A DNA stretch of 28,375 bases, taken from positions 1-28,375 of the forward strand of contig JAWXBM010000016.1 of assembly GCA_034440115.1 (NCBI GenBank), written 5' to 3'. This document shows, piece by piece, positions 21,933-28,375 of this stretch (position 1 is the first letter of the stretch; the number at the start of each line of letters is the position of its first letter). The notes under the pieces are model-generated. The model had not been told where the DNA came from and did no database searches. It saw nothing but the letters and a program-made list of their open reading frames with translations. A program made the translations under genes and the position numbers. The DNA is from JAWXBM01 sp034440115. Lineage in GTDB: Bacteria > Pseudomonadota > Gammaproteobacteria > Xanthomonadales > SZUA-36.

Positions 21933-23230
21933 AGTTTGAGCAATTTAGTATCAGCCGCAGGCAACGAGTCCTTATTGCGCAACGTCTGGCGTTTGGTATT
22001 TTTCAAGATGACATGATTAACGATTTTCAGTAACTTGGGAGCAGAAACCGTCACATCGTGCTGTGTCGCAACTTTTGTCTTGGCCGCCATGCCAAGCCTC
22101 CGGCACTGGTCCGGATTTTCTATAAGGCCGACAACCGCCGAGGTCATCGCTTCTATATCCAGATGAGGCACGATGATTCCCGCATCCCACTCAACGAACT
22201 CAGGCATGCCACCGCAGCCTGCAAAGCACAAGATCGGCTTACCAACAGCAGCGGCCTCAAGACAAACGAGAGGGTACGGGTCCTCCCTCGAAACCAGGGC
22301 AAAAATATCGGAAGCGGCAAAGTAGTCAAAGGGATTATCCACCTGCCCGGTGAATAGAATCTTGTCCTCCAATCCAAGTGTGCTTACCATTTGCTCGATT
22401 TTCGTTCGATGATGACTGCTTTCCCAGCCGCCAACCCACAGAAAATAGACTGTTGAGTCCGTTACGCGCCGGTTTACTTCATGGCATAGTTCTACGAACA
22501 GGTCCTTTCCCTTACGCCATGACTCATGGCCACTGCCGACGACGACGGTTACACCGTCTGGCAGATTTAGTCGTCGGCGCAACGTGCCTCGTTGGTGCTC
22601 AACATCGGCGACAGCCCCAACAGCGATGAATTCATGAACAACCTCAATCGAAGCCGGATCTATTCCGTGCTGATCGATCAGGTTATTCTTGACTGCGTGT
22701 GCAGCAGCGATATAGAAATCTGTATGGTGCTTGATGTGTTCAAAATTCACTTCACCACTGGCTTTGATCCAGTGCTCGAGTTCATGAACGTGAGTGACAA
22801 CTGGACAATTTAGCGGTGCAAGCCATTCCAGCAGATTGCCAACTGTAATTGTATTGGCGTAGATCAGATCAAACTCTTGGGCCTTAAGCTCTTTCAAGAG
22901 CTTATCTCGCGCGTCTTTCTCTGGCATTTCGGGGCGTGCCCAGATTCGGCGCAGCCAGGATTTGGGTAGTGATATCTTCGCATCGGCATCCGAAGGCAAG
23001 GTCCTAGTGAGGCCAAGCTCTGCAAACTTCTGCACCATGGGGCCGTCGTCTCGTATTAGCACCTCGAAACTGCAAAATCGCTCCTGCTTCAGCCATGAAA
23101 CCAGGTGATAGAGCACGAGTGGAGCACCCGTAAGTGTTGCTGAGTGACAAAGAAATAAAACCTTTGGAACGAATCGCTCAAGTTGTGGTGGAGTAAAAAC
23201 CGAACTTGTCGGTGTCGAATTCTGAATCAT
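21929..23230 (-). CDS. GT4 glycosyltransferase of the export operon
   Basis: The start is the ATG at 23230 (MIQNSTPTSSVFTPPQ), 433 residues; the frame extends 22 codons further but without a typical start. The GT-B features are VLFLCHSATLTGAPLVLYHL in the N domain, VVVGSGHESWRKGKDLFVEL opening the C domain, and DPYPLVCLEAAAVGKP as the D/E-x7-E donor motif. Relatives sit in many O-antigen clusters of the ABC-transporter type. It lies 88 bases after the second sulfotransferase and overlaps the first by 4 bases. The sugar is unknown. Confidence 0.87.
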   Translation of the reverse strand: MIQNSTPTSSVFTPPQLERFVPKVLFLCHSATLTGAPLVLYHLVSWLKQERFCSFEVLIRDDGPMVQKFAELGLTRTLPSDADAKISLPKSWLRRIWARPEMPEKDARDKLLKELKAQEFDLIYANTITVGNLLEWLAPLNCPVVTHVHELEHWIKASGEVNFEHIKHHTDFYIAAAHAVKNNLIDQHGIDPASIEVVHEFIAVGAVADVEHQRGTLRRRLNLPDGVTVVVGSGHESWRKGKDLFVELCHEVNRRVTDSTVYFLWVGGWESSHHRTKIEQMVSTLGLEDKILFTGQVDNPFDYFAASDIFALVSREDPYPLVCLEAAAVGKPILCFAGCGGMPEFVEWDAGIIVPHLDIEAMTSAVVGLIENPDQCRRLGMAAKTKVATQHDVTVSAPKLLKIVNHVILKNTKRQTLRNKDSLPAADTKLLKL

Positions 23231-23318
23231 GTCCGTCGATCGGTCGTCAAAGAACGCTGAACGATAATATCCTGCATAGAAGCTAACGGCCCACAACTAA
23301 TCACGACGCATGAGTGAT

Positions 23319-24428
23319 TCATAGAAATCGGCGCCAAAGGTATCTCAGCGGCTTGGTTAGGCGCCAAGATCTGCTATTGAGCAGTCCCGCGATCTGATTA
23401 TCATGCTGTAATGCGGCGTCGTTAAGTGCTGCGATTTGATTATCATGCTGTAATGCGGCGTCGTTAAGTGCTGCGATTTTTCTGTTTAGGTGCTCAATCC
23501 GCGCTTCCCGCTGCGTTACTGAATACAACAGACTCGCTTTTTCATCTTCGAGGAAGTTGACGAAATTGAAGATTGGGACGACCGCTGCCAAATCAGCCTT
23601 AAGCTTGTTCAGAACATCATACACTCCAATCGCATCCAGAACCTCCTGATCGCTCGCGACCAGCGCCAATAATTGGTAGAGGCTCCCGACGCAGACCGGC
23701 GCTCGATTGTCGCGAAGCAATTCAGGCAATGAAAATTGAGAATGACAAAGATGCGGCTGCAAAAACACATTCTCGAATTCCCTTACCGATGGGCTGTCCC
23801 GTGAAGGCAACGGCAAATTGAGAGAAGACGACATCCTTACGAGCTGCTCGTATGGAGCATTCAGCAGTCTTTCATAATCAACGATAACCCTATCTGAATC
23901 GTTCGTTTGAAGCACCGCTGGTAGCATGTGTTGCAACCAAAGCAGGTAAGCCCTCTCGGCTGGTATATTATTTCTCTCCCCTAAGGAAACGACAACACTC
24001 ACAGGGTTTCGGAGTGCAATTACATAGCTAACCTTGCATTCCAAACTCTGAAAAATTTCTGCCCAAAAAGACAGTAGTCTACAAGTTCGCGGATCTTTAA
24101 AACCCCATATCCCTTTACACTCAATCATTTTTTTGGAAACCAGTTGAGTTGCTTTAGATTTCAATCTACTTACTTCTTCTTCATTCTCGAATTGCTCCCA
24201 AGCAAGAGCTAGTCGAACATAACCAGAACCCTGACAGGCTAAAAGCTGATCGTTGATTTCTAGAACTGATTGGTCTTCCCAAAAGCCAGTTGGATTGTCA
24301 AATCCAGCTGGGTATAAGTCTTCCCCCAATTCAACGCCAAGGAGTGTTAGTGCACGTGTAATTGCACTTGTACCGCTACGGTGCATACCGAGCACGACAA
24401 TGATGCGCTTTGCACTTTCTTCACTCAC
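23319..24428 (-). CDS. Sulfotransferase-family protein with C-terminal coiled coil
   Basis: The 369-residue protein starts with GTG, overlapping the wzt stop (GTGA). The N-terminal 230 residues are a sulfotransferase domain: IVVLGMHRSGTSAITRALTL (phosphate-binding loop) and IALRNPVSVVVSLGERN (3'-phosphate site). After about residue 290 it changes to a coiled coil with a perfect 14-residue repeat (ALNDAALQHDNQIA twice) and ends NSRSWRLTKPLRYLWRRFL. That basic SWRLTKPLR tail ends many O-antigen glycosyltransferases and methyltransferases and probably fixes them to a membrane complex. The gene lies next to wzt, so it may act on the chain near export, for example as a terminal modification; this is an inference. 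Confidence 0.85.
   Translation of the reverse strand: MSEESAKRIIVVLGMHRSGTSAITRALTLLGVELGEDLYPAGFDNPTGFWEDQSVLEINDQLLACQGSGYVRLALAWEQFENEEEVSRLKSKATQLVSKKMIECKGIWGFKDPRTCRLLSFWAEIFQSLECKVSYVIALRNPVSVVVSLGERNNIPAERAYLLWLQHMLPAVLQTNDSDRVIVDYERLLNAPYEQLVRMSSSLNLPLPSRDSPSVREFENVFLQPHLCHSQFSLPELLRDNRAPVCVGSLYQLLALVASDQEVLDAIGVYDVLNKLKADLAAVVPIFNFVNFLEDEKASLLYSVTQREARIEHLNRKIAALNDAALQHDNQIAALNDAALQHDNQIAGLLNSRSWRLTKPLRYLWRRFL
23389..23472 (-). repeat. 42-bp tandem repeat encoding coiled-coil units
   Basis: Two 42-bp units (23389-23430 and 23431-23472) differ at one base and encode two identical 14-residue coiled-coil blocks. The period is two heptads, so gain or loss of units would keep both frame and coil register. 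Confidence 0.92.
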
Positions 24429-25846
24429 TCTGCTGCTACTCCATGCATCGTCTTGTCCAGAAGCTCAATCTCTGCAACGCAACTGAAGTCTACTATTGCA
24501 GTGGCGGTGTCGGCTGAAATCGGCCATACCCTGAACATGCAAATGTCCAACACGCGATGCAAATAGGTTTCTTCCTCTCTATAAGTGCCGGTTACTCCTG
24601 CATTGAGAAAGTATAAACCTGAGTTCAGGTTGCAGGTGAAACGGAATTCGACACTTACTGAAGTTCCAGCAGCCTGATACGGGATACCTTGACCTCCGCT
24701 TGGGGCGGAGACCGATCCGCCCAATTCCAGGCCGCTGATTGTTTTGATCAACATGCCAAAACGAACATTCGTGACGTCCTGGTCGAATCGCACCTTGTAC
24801 ATGTAGCGATAACTTTCCCCACGCTTGAGACAATTTACTTTGTCGCCCGACAGGGTCAATATTTCAGGAGATGCAATGAACGCACCATTTGACGCATACT
24901 CCAAGGTACTTTGTGGCTTGAGGTCGGAATCAAACAGTTCTTCCGGAACATGCTCATCTGTGCCCTGTCCTCTTTCTATTGACTGGCGCGTTTCCTGCCG
25001 GGGGCTAGGTAGTGGTATCCCTTGCTGCTCTCCGCTGAGAGACGATCTTATGTCTTCACGAATAGTCTTATACTTATCTTGCGGTGCATAGATCAGTTTC
25101 TGGTACTTCCCAACGATTATTTTCGGGACTCCAATCGCCAGTTTTTCTCCGGAATCAAGGAGCATTGCATAATCACAGAGCTGCACCACCTCCCTGCCCG
25201 AGTGAGAAACAAAGAGAATGGTCGAGCCATTCTGCTTAATTGATTCAATGCGCGCAAAACACTTGCGCTGGAACAACTCGTCACCTACAGAAAGTGCTTC
25301 ATCCACGATGAGTATTTGTGGGTTGACATTAATGGCCACTGCAAAGGCTAATCTGACCATCATTCCGCTCGAAAAGGTCTTGACGGGCTGATCTATGAAT
25401 TGGCCAATATCCGCAAATGCGGCGATGTCATCGAAACGCGATTCAATTTCGCCTTGGCTCAACCCAAGTATCGCGCCGTTCATGAATACATTTTCTCTCC
25501 CGGTAAACTCGGGATTGAAACCAGAGCCCAACTCCAGCAAAGCGGCGATCCGGCCGTTGGTTTCCAATTCGCCGTTGGTGGGAGCAAGCGTACCGCAGAT
25601 CATTTGCAGCAGCGTGGATTTGCCGCTGCCATTACGTCCTATGATACCAATGGTTTCGCCCTTTCGTACTTCGAACGACACATCCTTGAGCGCCCAGAAT
25701 TCGCGAAAATACTGTTTGACCGGAAGTCCGGTGAGTCTCTGCATGCGGGGATAGATCGAATGCTTCAACCGGTCATGTGGCTGGTTGAAAATCTTGTAGC
25801 ATTTGGAAAGGTTTTTGACCCTGATGGCAAACTCATCACCGCTCAT
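24425..25846 (-). CDS. wzt: ABC transporter ATP-binding protein Wzt with glycan-binding C domain
   Basis: The 473-residue protein is the ATPase of an O-antigen/capsule exporter. Walker A is GIIGRNGSGKST (67-78). The signature is the FSSGM form typical of polysaccharide exporters (158-162). Walker B is ILIVDEA (178-184), followed by GDELFQRKC. Beyond about residue 300 lies a beta-rich Wzt_C domain (ILTLSGDKVNCLKRGESYRY, GGQGIPYQAAG), which in E. coli O8/O9a binds the modified non-reducing end of the chain. Its presence implies that the exported glycan is capped. wzm lies 87 bases upstream. The next gene overlaps and encodes a sulfotransferase, which could supply the cap. Confidence 0.95.
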   Translation of the reverse strand: MSGDEFAIRVKNLSKCYKIFNQPHDRLKHSIYPRMQRLTGLPVKQYFREFWALKDVSFEVRKGETIGIIGRNGSGKSTLLQMICGTLAPTNGELETNGRIAALLELGSGFNPEFTGRENVFMNGAILGLSQGEIESRFDDIAAFADIGQFIDQPVKTFSSGMMVRLAFAVAINVNPQILIVDEALSVGDELFQRKCFARIESIKQNGSTILFVSHSGREVVQLCDYAMLLDSGEKLAIGVPKIIVGKYQKLIYAPQDKYKTIREDIRSSLSGEQQGIPLPSPRQETRQSIERGQGTDEHVPEELFDSDLKPQSTLEYASNGAFIASPEILTLSGDKVNCLKRGESYRYMYKVRFDQDVTNVRFGMLIKTISGLELGGSVSAPSGGQGIPYQAAGTSVSVEFRFTCNLNSGLYFLNAGVTGTYREEETYLHRVLDICMFRVWPISADTATAIVDFSCVAEIELLDKTMHGVAAE

Positions 25847-25933
25847 TGTGAATCTCCCAATGATTCTTGAATGGCGATTTCAGTCATTGCTTTACATCGG
25901 GCATGACGGGGTACGGTGCCCTGAACATCCCGA

Positions 25934-26755
25934 TCACAGAACATCGGCAAATCCCTTGCGCGATTTCTGGAACCATACAAATCCACCCCAACAGATGAGC
26001 ATACCCGCAAACAGCATGATTGCCCACTCCCCAATGTTCGGCATCTTACCAAAAATCAAGGTGTTGCGGCTCGCTTCGATGATGAATGCAAGCGGGTTCA
26101 GGCGGACCCACCCTTGGTATTTTTCTGGAAGCGCGCTGATCGAGTAAAACACCGGTGAGAGGAACAGCAATATGGTGGTAAACATGCCGGTGATCTGACC
26201 AATGTCGCGAACATATACGCCCAGCCCGGAAAGGAACCAGGTAAACCCGATGGCGGCAAAGATCAGTGGTAAAAGCACCATTGGAAAGAGTAGCGCGGTC
26301 CACATGAGTTGATGGGTCAGGATCAGTTGCGCGAGTAAAAGGACGGCAATGTTCACGGCAGTGTGAAATAGCGCTGACCCAAGCGCCACACACGGAAGAA
26401 TTTCCAAGGGAAAAATGACTTTCTTGACGTAATTGACATTCGACAGGATCAGACTGGGAGCACGGTTGATGCATTCGGCAAAAAGTCCGTGGACGATTAA
26501 GCCCACAAACAGCACGATTGCAAACGTGCCTTTGCTCTCATCGCCTCCAATCTCCCAGCGCGCCTTGAACACCACCGAAAAGACAAAGGTGTAAATGAGC
26601 AACATGAGGATCGGGTTAAACAGGGACCACGCCAGCCCTACCATCGAGCCGCGGTATCGCCCGACGACTTCGCGCTTGGTTAATGCCAGAGCAAGCCCGC
26701 GGTTACGCCAGAGGCTGACAGCCATTTCTTTTGGAGAGGTGTCGAATTTTTGCAT
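25934..26755 (-). CDS. wzm: ABC transporter permease Wzm
   Basis: The 273-residue ABC-2 permease has six predicted membrane helices and the N-terminal amphipathic segment MAVSLWRNRGLALALTKREV then VGRYRGSMVGLAWSLFNPIL, standard for polysaccharide exporters. The periplasmic ARDIGQ-like VRDIGQITGMF and the terminal WFQKSRKGFADVL are also typical. With Wzt it moves the undecaprenyl-linked glycan across the inner membrane. The ATG follows the stop of a short permease-like remnant without a gap (TGAATG). It is the first intact gene of the minus-strand operon; no clear promoter could be assigned. Confidence 0.94.
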   Translation of the reverse strand: MQKFDTSPKEMAVSLWRNRGLALALTKREVVGRYRGSMVGLAWSLFNPILMLLIYTFVFSVVFKARWEIGGDESKGTFAIVLFVGLIVHGLFAECINRAPSLILSNVNYVKKVIFPLEILPCVALGSALFHTAVNIAVLLLAQLILTHQLMWTALLFPMVLLPLIFAAIGFTWFLSGLGVYVRDIGQITGMFTTILLFLSPVFYSISALPEKYQGWVRLNPLAFIIEASRNTLIFGKMPNIGEWAIMLFAGMLICWGGFVWFQKSRKGFADVL

Positions 26756-26959
26756 TCAGTTTCGACTCGCAAACGCATCTTTTGTGTCGCCAGAGGTCAA
26801 CACAGAGTTCCGATGCTCAGCAATGATGTTGCTAACTAATGGCCGCCAGGCCAACTCGCGCGAGGCCAGCAAATCCCGCCCCATGCTACGCAGCAATGCA
26901 CCGAAGTGCAGCAACTCGGAATCGGGTGTGTAAACGGTTTCTTTCAGGGGACGATCCAT
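26756..26959 (-). pseudogene. 5' fragment of a different wzm-type permease gene
   Basis: The 67-codon frame MDRPLKETVYTPDSELLHFG then RSMGRDLLASRELAWRPLV resembles the cytoplasmic N terminus of another ABC-2 polysaccharide permease group. It then departs from the family (IIAEHRNSVLTSGDTKDAF) and stops exactly at the wzm ATG. I read it as the relict start of an earlier wzm allele, replaced by the present gene. A peptide could still be translated and coupled to wzm. A second copy of its first codons lies at 28185-28228. The segment 26960-27110 upstream shows no gene. Confidence 0.65.
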
Positions 26960-27110
26960 CGCAGTTTGAATATTCCTGTTTCCCTTCCCAATCCGCCATG
27001 GTGAGGCATGTGGCTTGGGGAACCAGTCTACCTGAAGCCTGCTGGAAAACTAAACGATTTGCTGATTATGTCTTGTAGAACTGGCTTTGCCAGGCCTGGA
27101 CCTTTGGCAA

Positions 27111-27299
27111 TCAAAGCAAGCATTTCAGCACCAAATCCGGATGATCGGTAAAAACGCCATCCAGTTTTTCCTTCACGCGAAGCCAATTCACTGCTTGCTC
27201 AAGGCTGGTAAAGGGTTTGGGCAATTGATCCGCTGCCTCTCGTGAACTCAAGCCTGCCTTGATGAAATTGATTGTCACTGGTTTGGAATATGAGTTCAC
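27111..27299 (-). pseudogene. Possible glycerophosphodiester phosphodiesterase C-terminal fragment
   Basis: The 62-residue frame contains FTSLEQAVNWLRVKEKLDGV then FTDHPDLVLKCL. The GVFTDxPD ending is typical of the last strand of GDPD (UgpQ-like) phosphodiesterases, which lose their catalytic N-terminal residues here. The first half of the peptide is not recognised and a stop lies just upstream. It is most likely a remnant left by rearrangement. Confidence 0.45.
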
Positions 27300-27347
27300 C
27301 TGAAACTTTTACGCGTAATGAGCCCACATTCGCAGCATTTTTACGAT

Positions 27348-27638
27348 TCACACCCGGCTTTTCCAATAGCTTGGAGCGCGATGCAAATGCATTAAAGCAA
27401 TAATCAGTATTCCATCCCCTTCATCGGAGTATAAAACTCCATACGGGAATCGGCGAACCAATGCACGTCGGACATCCCCTTCGAGAACCATCCAGGCATG
27501 TGGATAAGCAATGATGCGTTGGACCGCCGAAGACACTTCAACTGCGAGAGACAGCCCCAGACCCGGCTCCAGATCCTCATAATATTGAATCGCTTCAAAA
27601 AGCTCCGTCTCCGCATCCGGATGGAAGCGAAAACTCAT
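27348..27638 (-). CDS. RelE/ParE-family toxin
   Basis: The 96-residue protein shows the ParE pattern: FHPDAETELFEAIQYYEDLE, GLGLSLAVEV, AYPHAW, VRRALVRRFPYGVLYSDEGD and IIALMHLHRAPSYWKSR. ParE-type members poison gyrase, while RelE-type members cleave mRNA on ribosomes; this sequence groups by eye with the ParE-like 'RelE/ParE' set. The start overlaps the antitoxin stop by 4 bases. It is full length and probably active. The downstream gap of about 50 bases leads to the GDPD-like fragment. Confidence 0.92.
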   Translation of the reverse strand: MSFRFHPDAETELFEAIQYYEDLEPGLGLSLAVEVSSAVQRIIAYPHAWMVLEGDVRRALVRRFPYGVLYSDEGDGILIIALMHLHRAPSYWKSRV

Positions 27639-27859
27639 CCTTCAAACCGTTTCCACATTTTTTCTAATACTTGTTCACCAGGGACAGTTGCAACGGTGCC
27701 GGATCGAACATCTTCCAAACGCTTCCTGGCAATCGCTGCCCACTTCTTGTCAATGTCTGACTCCGATGGATTTAGGCTGCGAAGAAGCGAGTCGACCACT
27801 TTAGCCCGTTCTTCTTCCGGCAAAGACTCTGCTTCAGTGATTAGATCTTTAAGTTTCAT
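27635..27859 (-). CDS. Addiction-module antitoxin (Unstab_antitox family)
   Basis: The 74-residue protein is MKLKDLITEAESLPEEERAK then VVDSLLRSLNPSESDIDKKW and ends in a toxin-binding segment with RLEDVRSGTVATVPGEQVL. LPxEERAxxxDSLLxSL is the hallmark of the PF09720-type antitoxins that precede ParE toxins. The ATGA overlap with the toxin indicates coupled translation. Its own ATG overlaps the stop of a dead paralogue just upstream, so the upstream reading may have contributed the present leader. Confidence 0.9.
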   Translation of the reverse strand: MKLKDLITEAESLPEEERAKVVDSLLRSLNPSESDIDKKWAAIARKRLEDVRSGTVATVPGEQVLEKMWKRFEG

Positions 27860-28020
27860 TTAACTACCTCAGCTTCGTATGAATCCAAACGCCGACCCAG
27901 TTCAGATTTCTGATCGGAGCCATATGGTTTCGCGGACTGATTAGCCGCAATACTCTCTCACAGATTTTCGACCAACCGATTCCGCTCATCTACCGGATTT
28001 TGTTTAAGGCCACTGCTCAT
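27856..28020 (-). pseudogene. Dead paralogous antitoxin (in-frame stop at codon 21)
   Basis: From ATG 28020 the frame reads LKQNPVDERNRLVENL, then TGA at 27958-27960 where relatives have Trp, then ESIAANQSAKPYG and SDQKSELGRRLDSYEAEVVK, ending at 27856. This is a second, distinct member of the same antitoxin family (typical form LPxxERLxLVExLWDSIAA). The single TGG-to-TGA change kills it. The C-terminal toxin-contact region is also cut short, and its stop overlaps the ATG of the intact antitoxin gene. Confidence 0.72.
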
Positions 28021-28184
28021 TACCAGATCATACTCCCGATGGCTCTACTGTTCAGCGAGCATAACTTCGTCTTACCGTGCGCGGACCAATTCCTTACAGA
28101 CGTAAGCGTGTTTTTCCTACAAAAAGCCATGCGGCATGGCGTTGGGGTATCGCACCCAGCCCTAGCAGATTCTGCGATTGCAGG

Positions 28185-28263
28185 TCGGAATCGGGGCTAT
28201 ATATGGTTTCTTTCAGGGGACGATCAATGGTGTTAGTCGGCCTCTGCCGTTTCCCTCTTCAAA
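28185..28263 (-). pseudogene. Second copy of the wzm-type 5' end
   Basis: The minus strand reads IDRPLKETIYSPDSDLQ, matching MDRPLKETVYTPDSELL at 26959. The start codon is ATT instead of ATG. About 38 of 44 bases match in the coding part, and similarity continues into the upstream non-coding DNA (GTTTCCCT near 28246). The two copies are direct repeats about 1.27 kb apart that enclose the ParE module. Between 28021 and 28184 I see no gene. Confidence 0.75.
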
Positions 28264-28289
28264 TCAATGAACTGTGCGGCATGGTTAAT

Positions 28290-28375
28290 TACCCGTCATG
28301 CCGGCCTTTGAGCCGGTATCCATACGTAATTGAGTGCTCATCGTGTTTTGGATCCCGGGTCAAGCCCGGGATGAC
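28290..28375. repeat. Palindromic REP-type repeats at the right edge
   Basis: CGTCATGCCGGCCTTTGAGC / CGGTATCC and GGATCCCGGGTCAAGCCCGGGATGAC are palindromes of the same general family as the arrays at 3183-3490 and 4100-4345. The array continues beyond the window. Confidence 0.85.

Noticed and set aside
26756..27060. JUMPstart/ops element upstream of the export operon
   Set aside because: No GGCGGTAG-type motif is present on either strand here or upstream of glf.

Overview
The window looks like a gammaproteobacterial chromosome, possibly Pseudomonadales or Cellvibrionales. The grounds are rimO followed by an RsmC-type methyltransferase, moderate GC, and a Pseudomonas-style REP palindrome. 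The exact lineage cannot be fixed from this sequence. No rRNA, tRNA or true CRISPR array was seen.

Layout. (1) 1-3178 is a core block: the end of a CDF metal transporter, rimO and an rsmC-like gene. (2) 3183-4345 holds arrays of short GC-rich palindromic repeats around one small secreted-protein gene. (3) 4378-13133 is a surface-polysaccharide pair, an NAD-dependent epimerase/dehydratase (12117-13133) and a WcaJ-type initiating sugar-phosphate transferase (4378-5715). About 6.4 kb of toxin-antitoxin (TA) genes and TA remnants now separates them. (4) 13387-17777 (+) is a galactofuranose operon: glf, GT2, GT4, GT2. (5) 26755-17824 (-) is a converging export and assembly operon: wzm, wzt, sulfotransferase, GT4, sulfotransferase, two WbsX-like genes, GT2. 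(6) 26756-28375 is a second edge zone with a broken permease fragment, a ParE-type TA module, a dead antitoxin, another permease-start fragment and REP elements.

Together regions 3-5 encode an ABC-transporter-dependent O-antigen or capsule. WcaJ would start the chain on undecaprenyl phosphate, Glf would supply UDP-galactofuranose, the GTs and WbsX proteins would extend the chain, two sulfotransferases would probably sulfate it, and Wzm/Wzt would export it.

The most unusual part is the edges of the locus. Between the epimerase and wcaJ lie four apparently complete TA modules (PIN/RHH, AbiEi/AbiEii and two VapBC) and several remnants (HicBA twice, VapB, a possible HigB tail, an XRE antitoxin start). 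Interleaved with them are two extra copies of the first ~60 bp of wcaJ and two extra copies of the 3' end of the epimerase gene. Two 57-bp elements (9278-9334 and 9692-9748) have the architecture of integron attC sites, and one directly follows the AbiE pair. The right edge repeats the pattern, with a ParE TA module between two copies of the start of a permease gene. I read this as a TA-capture and allele-exchange hotspot at both borders of the O-antigen cluster, partly cassette-like and with no integrase in the window.
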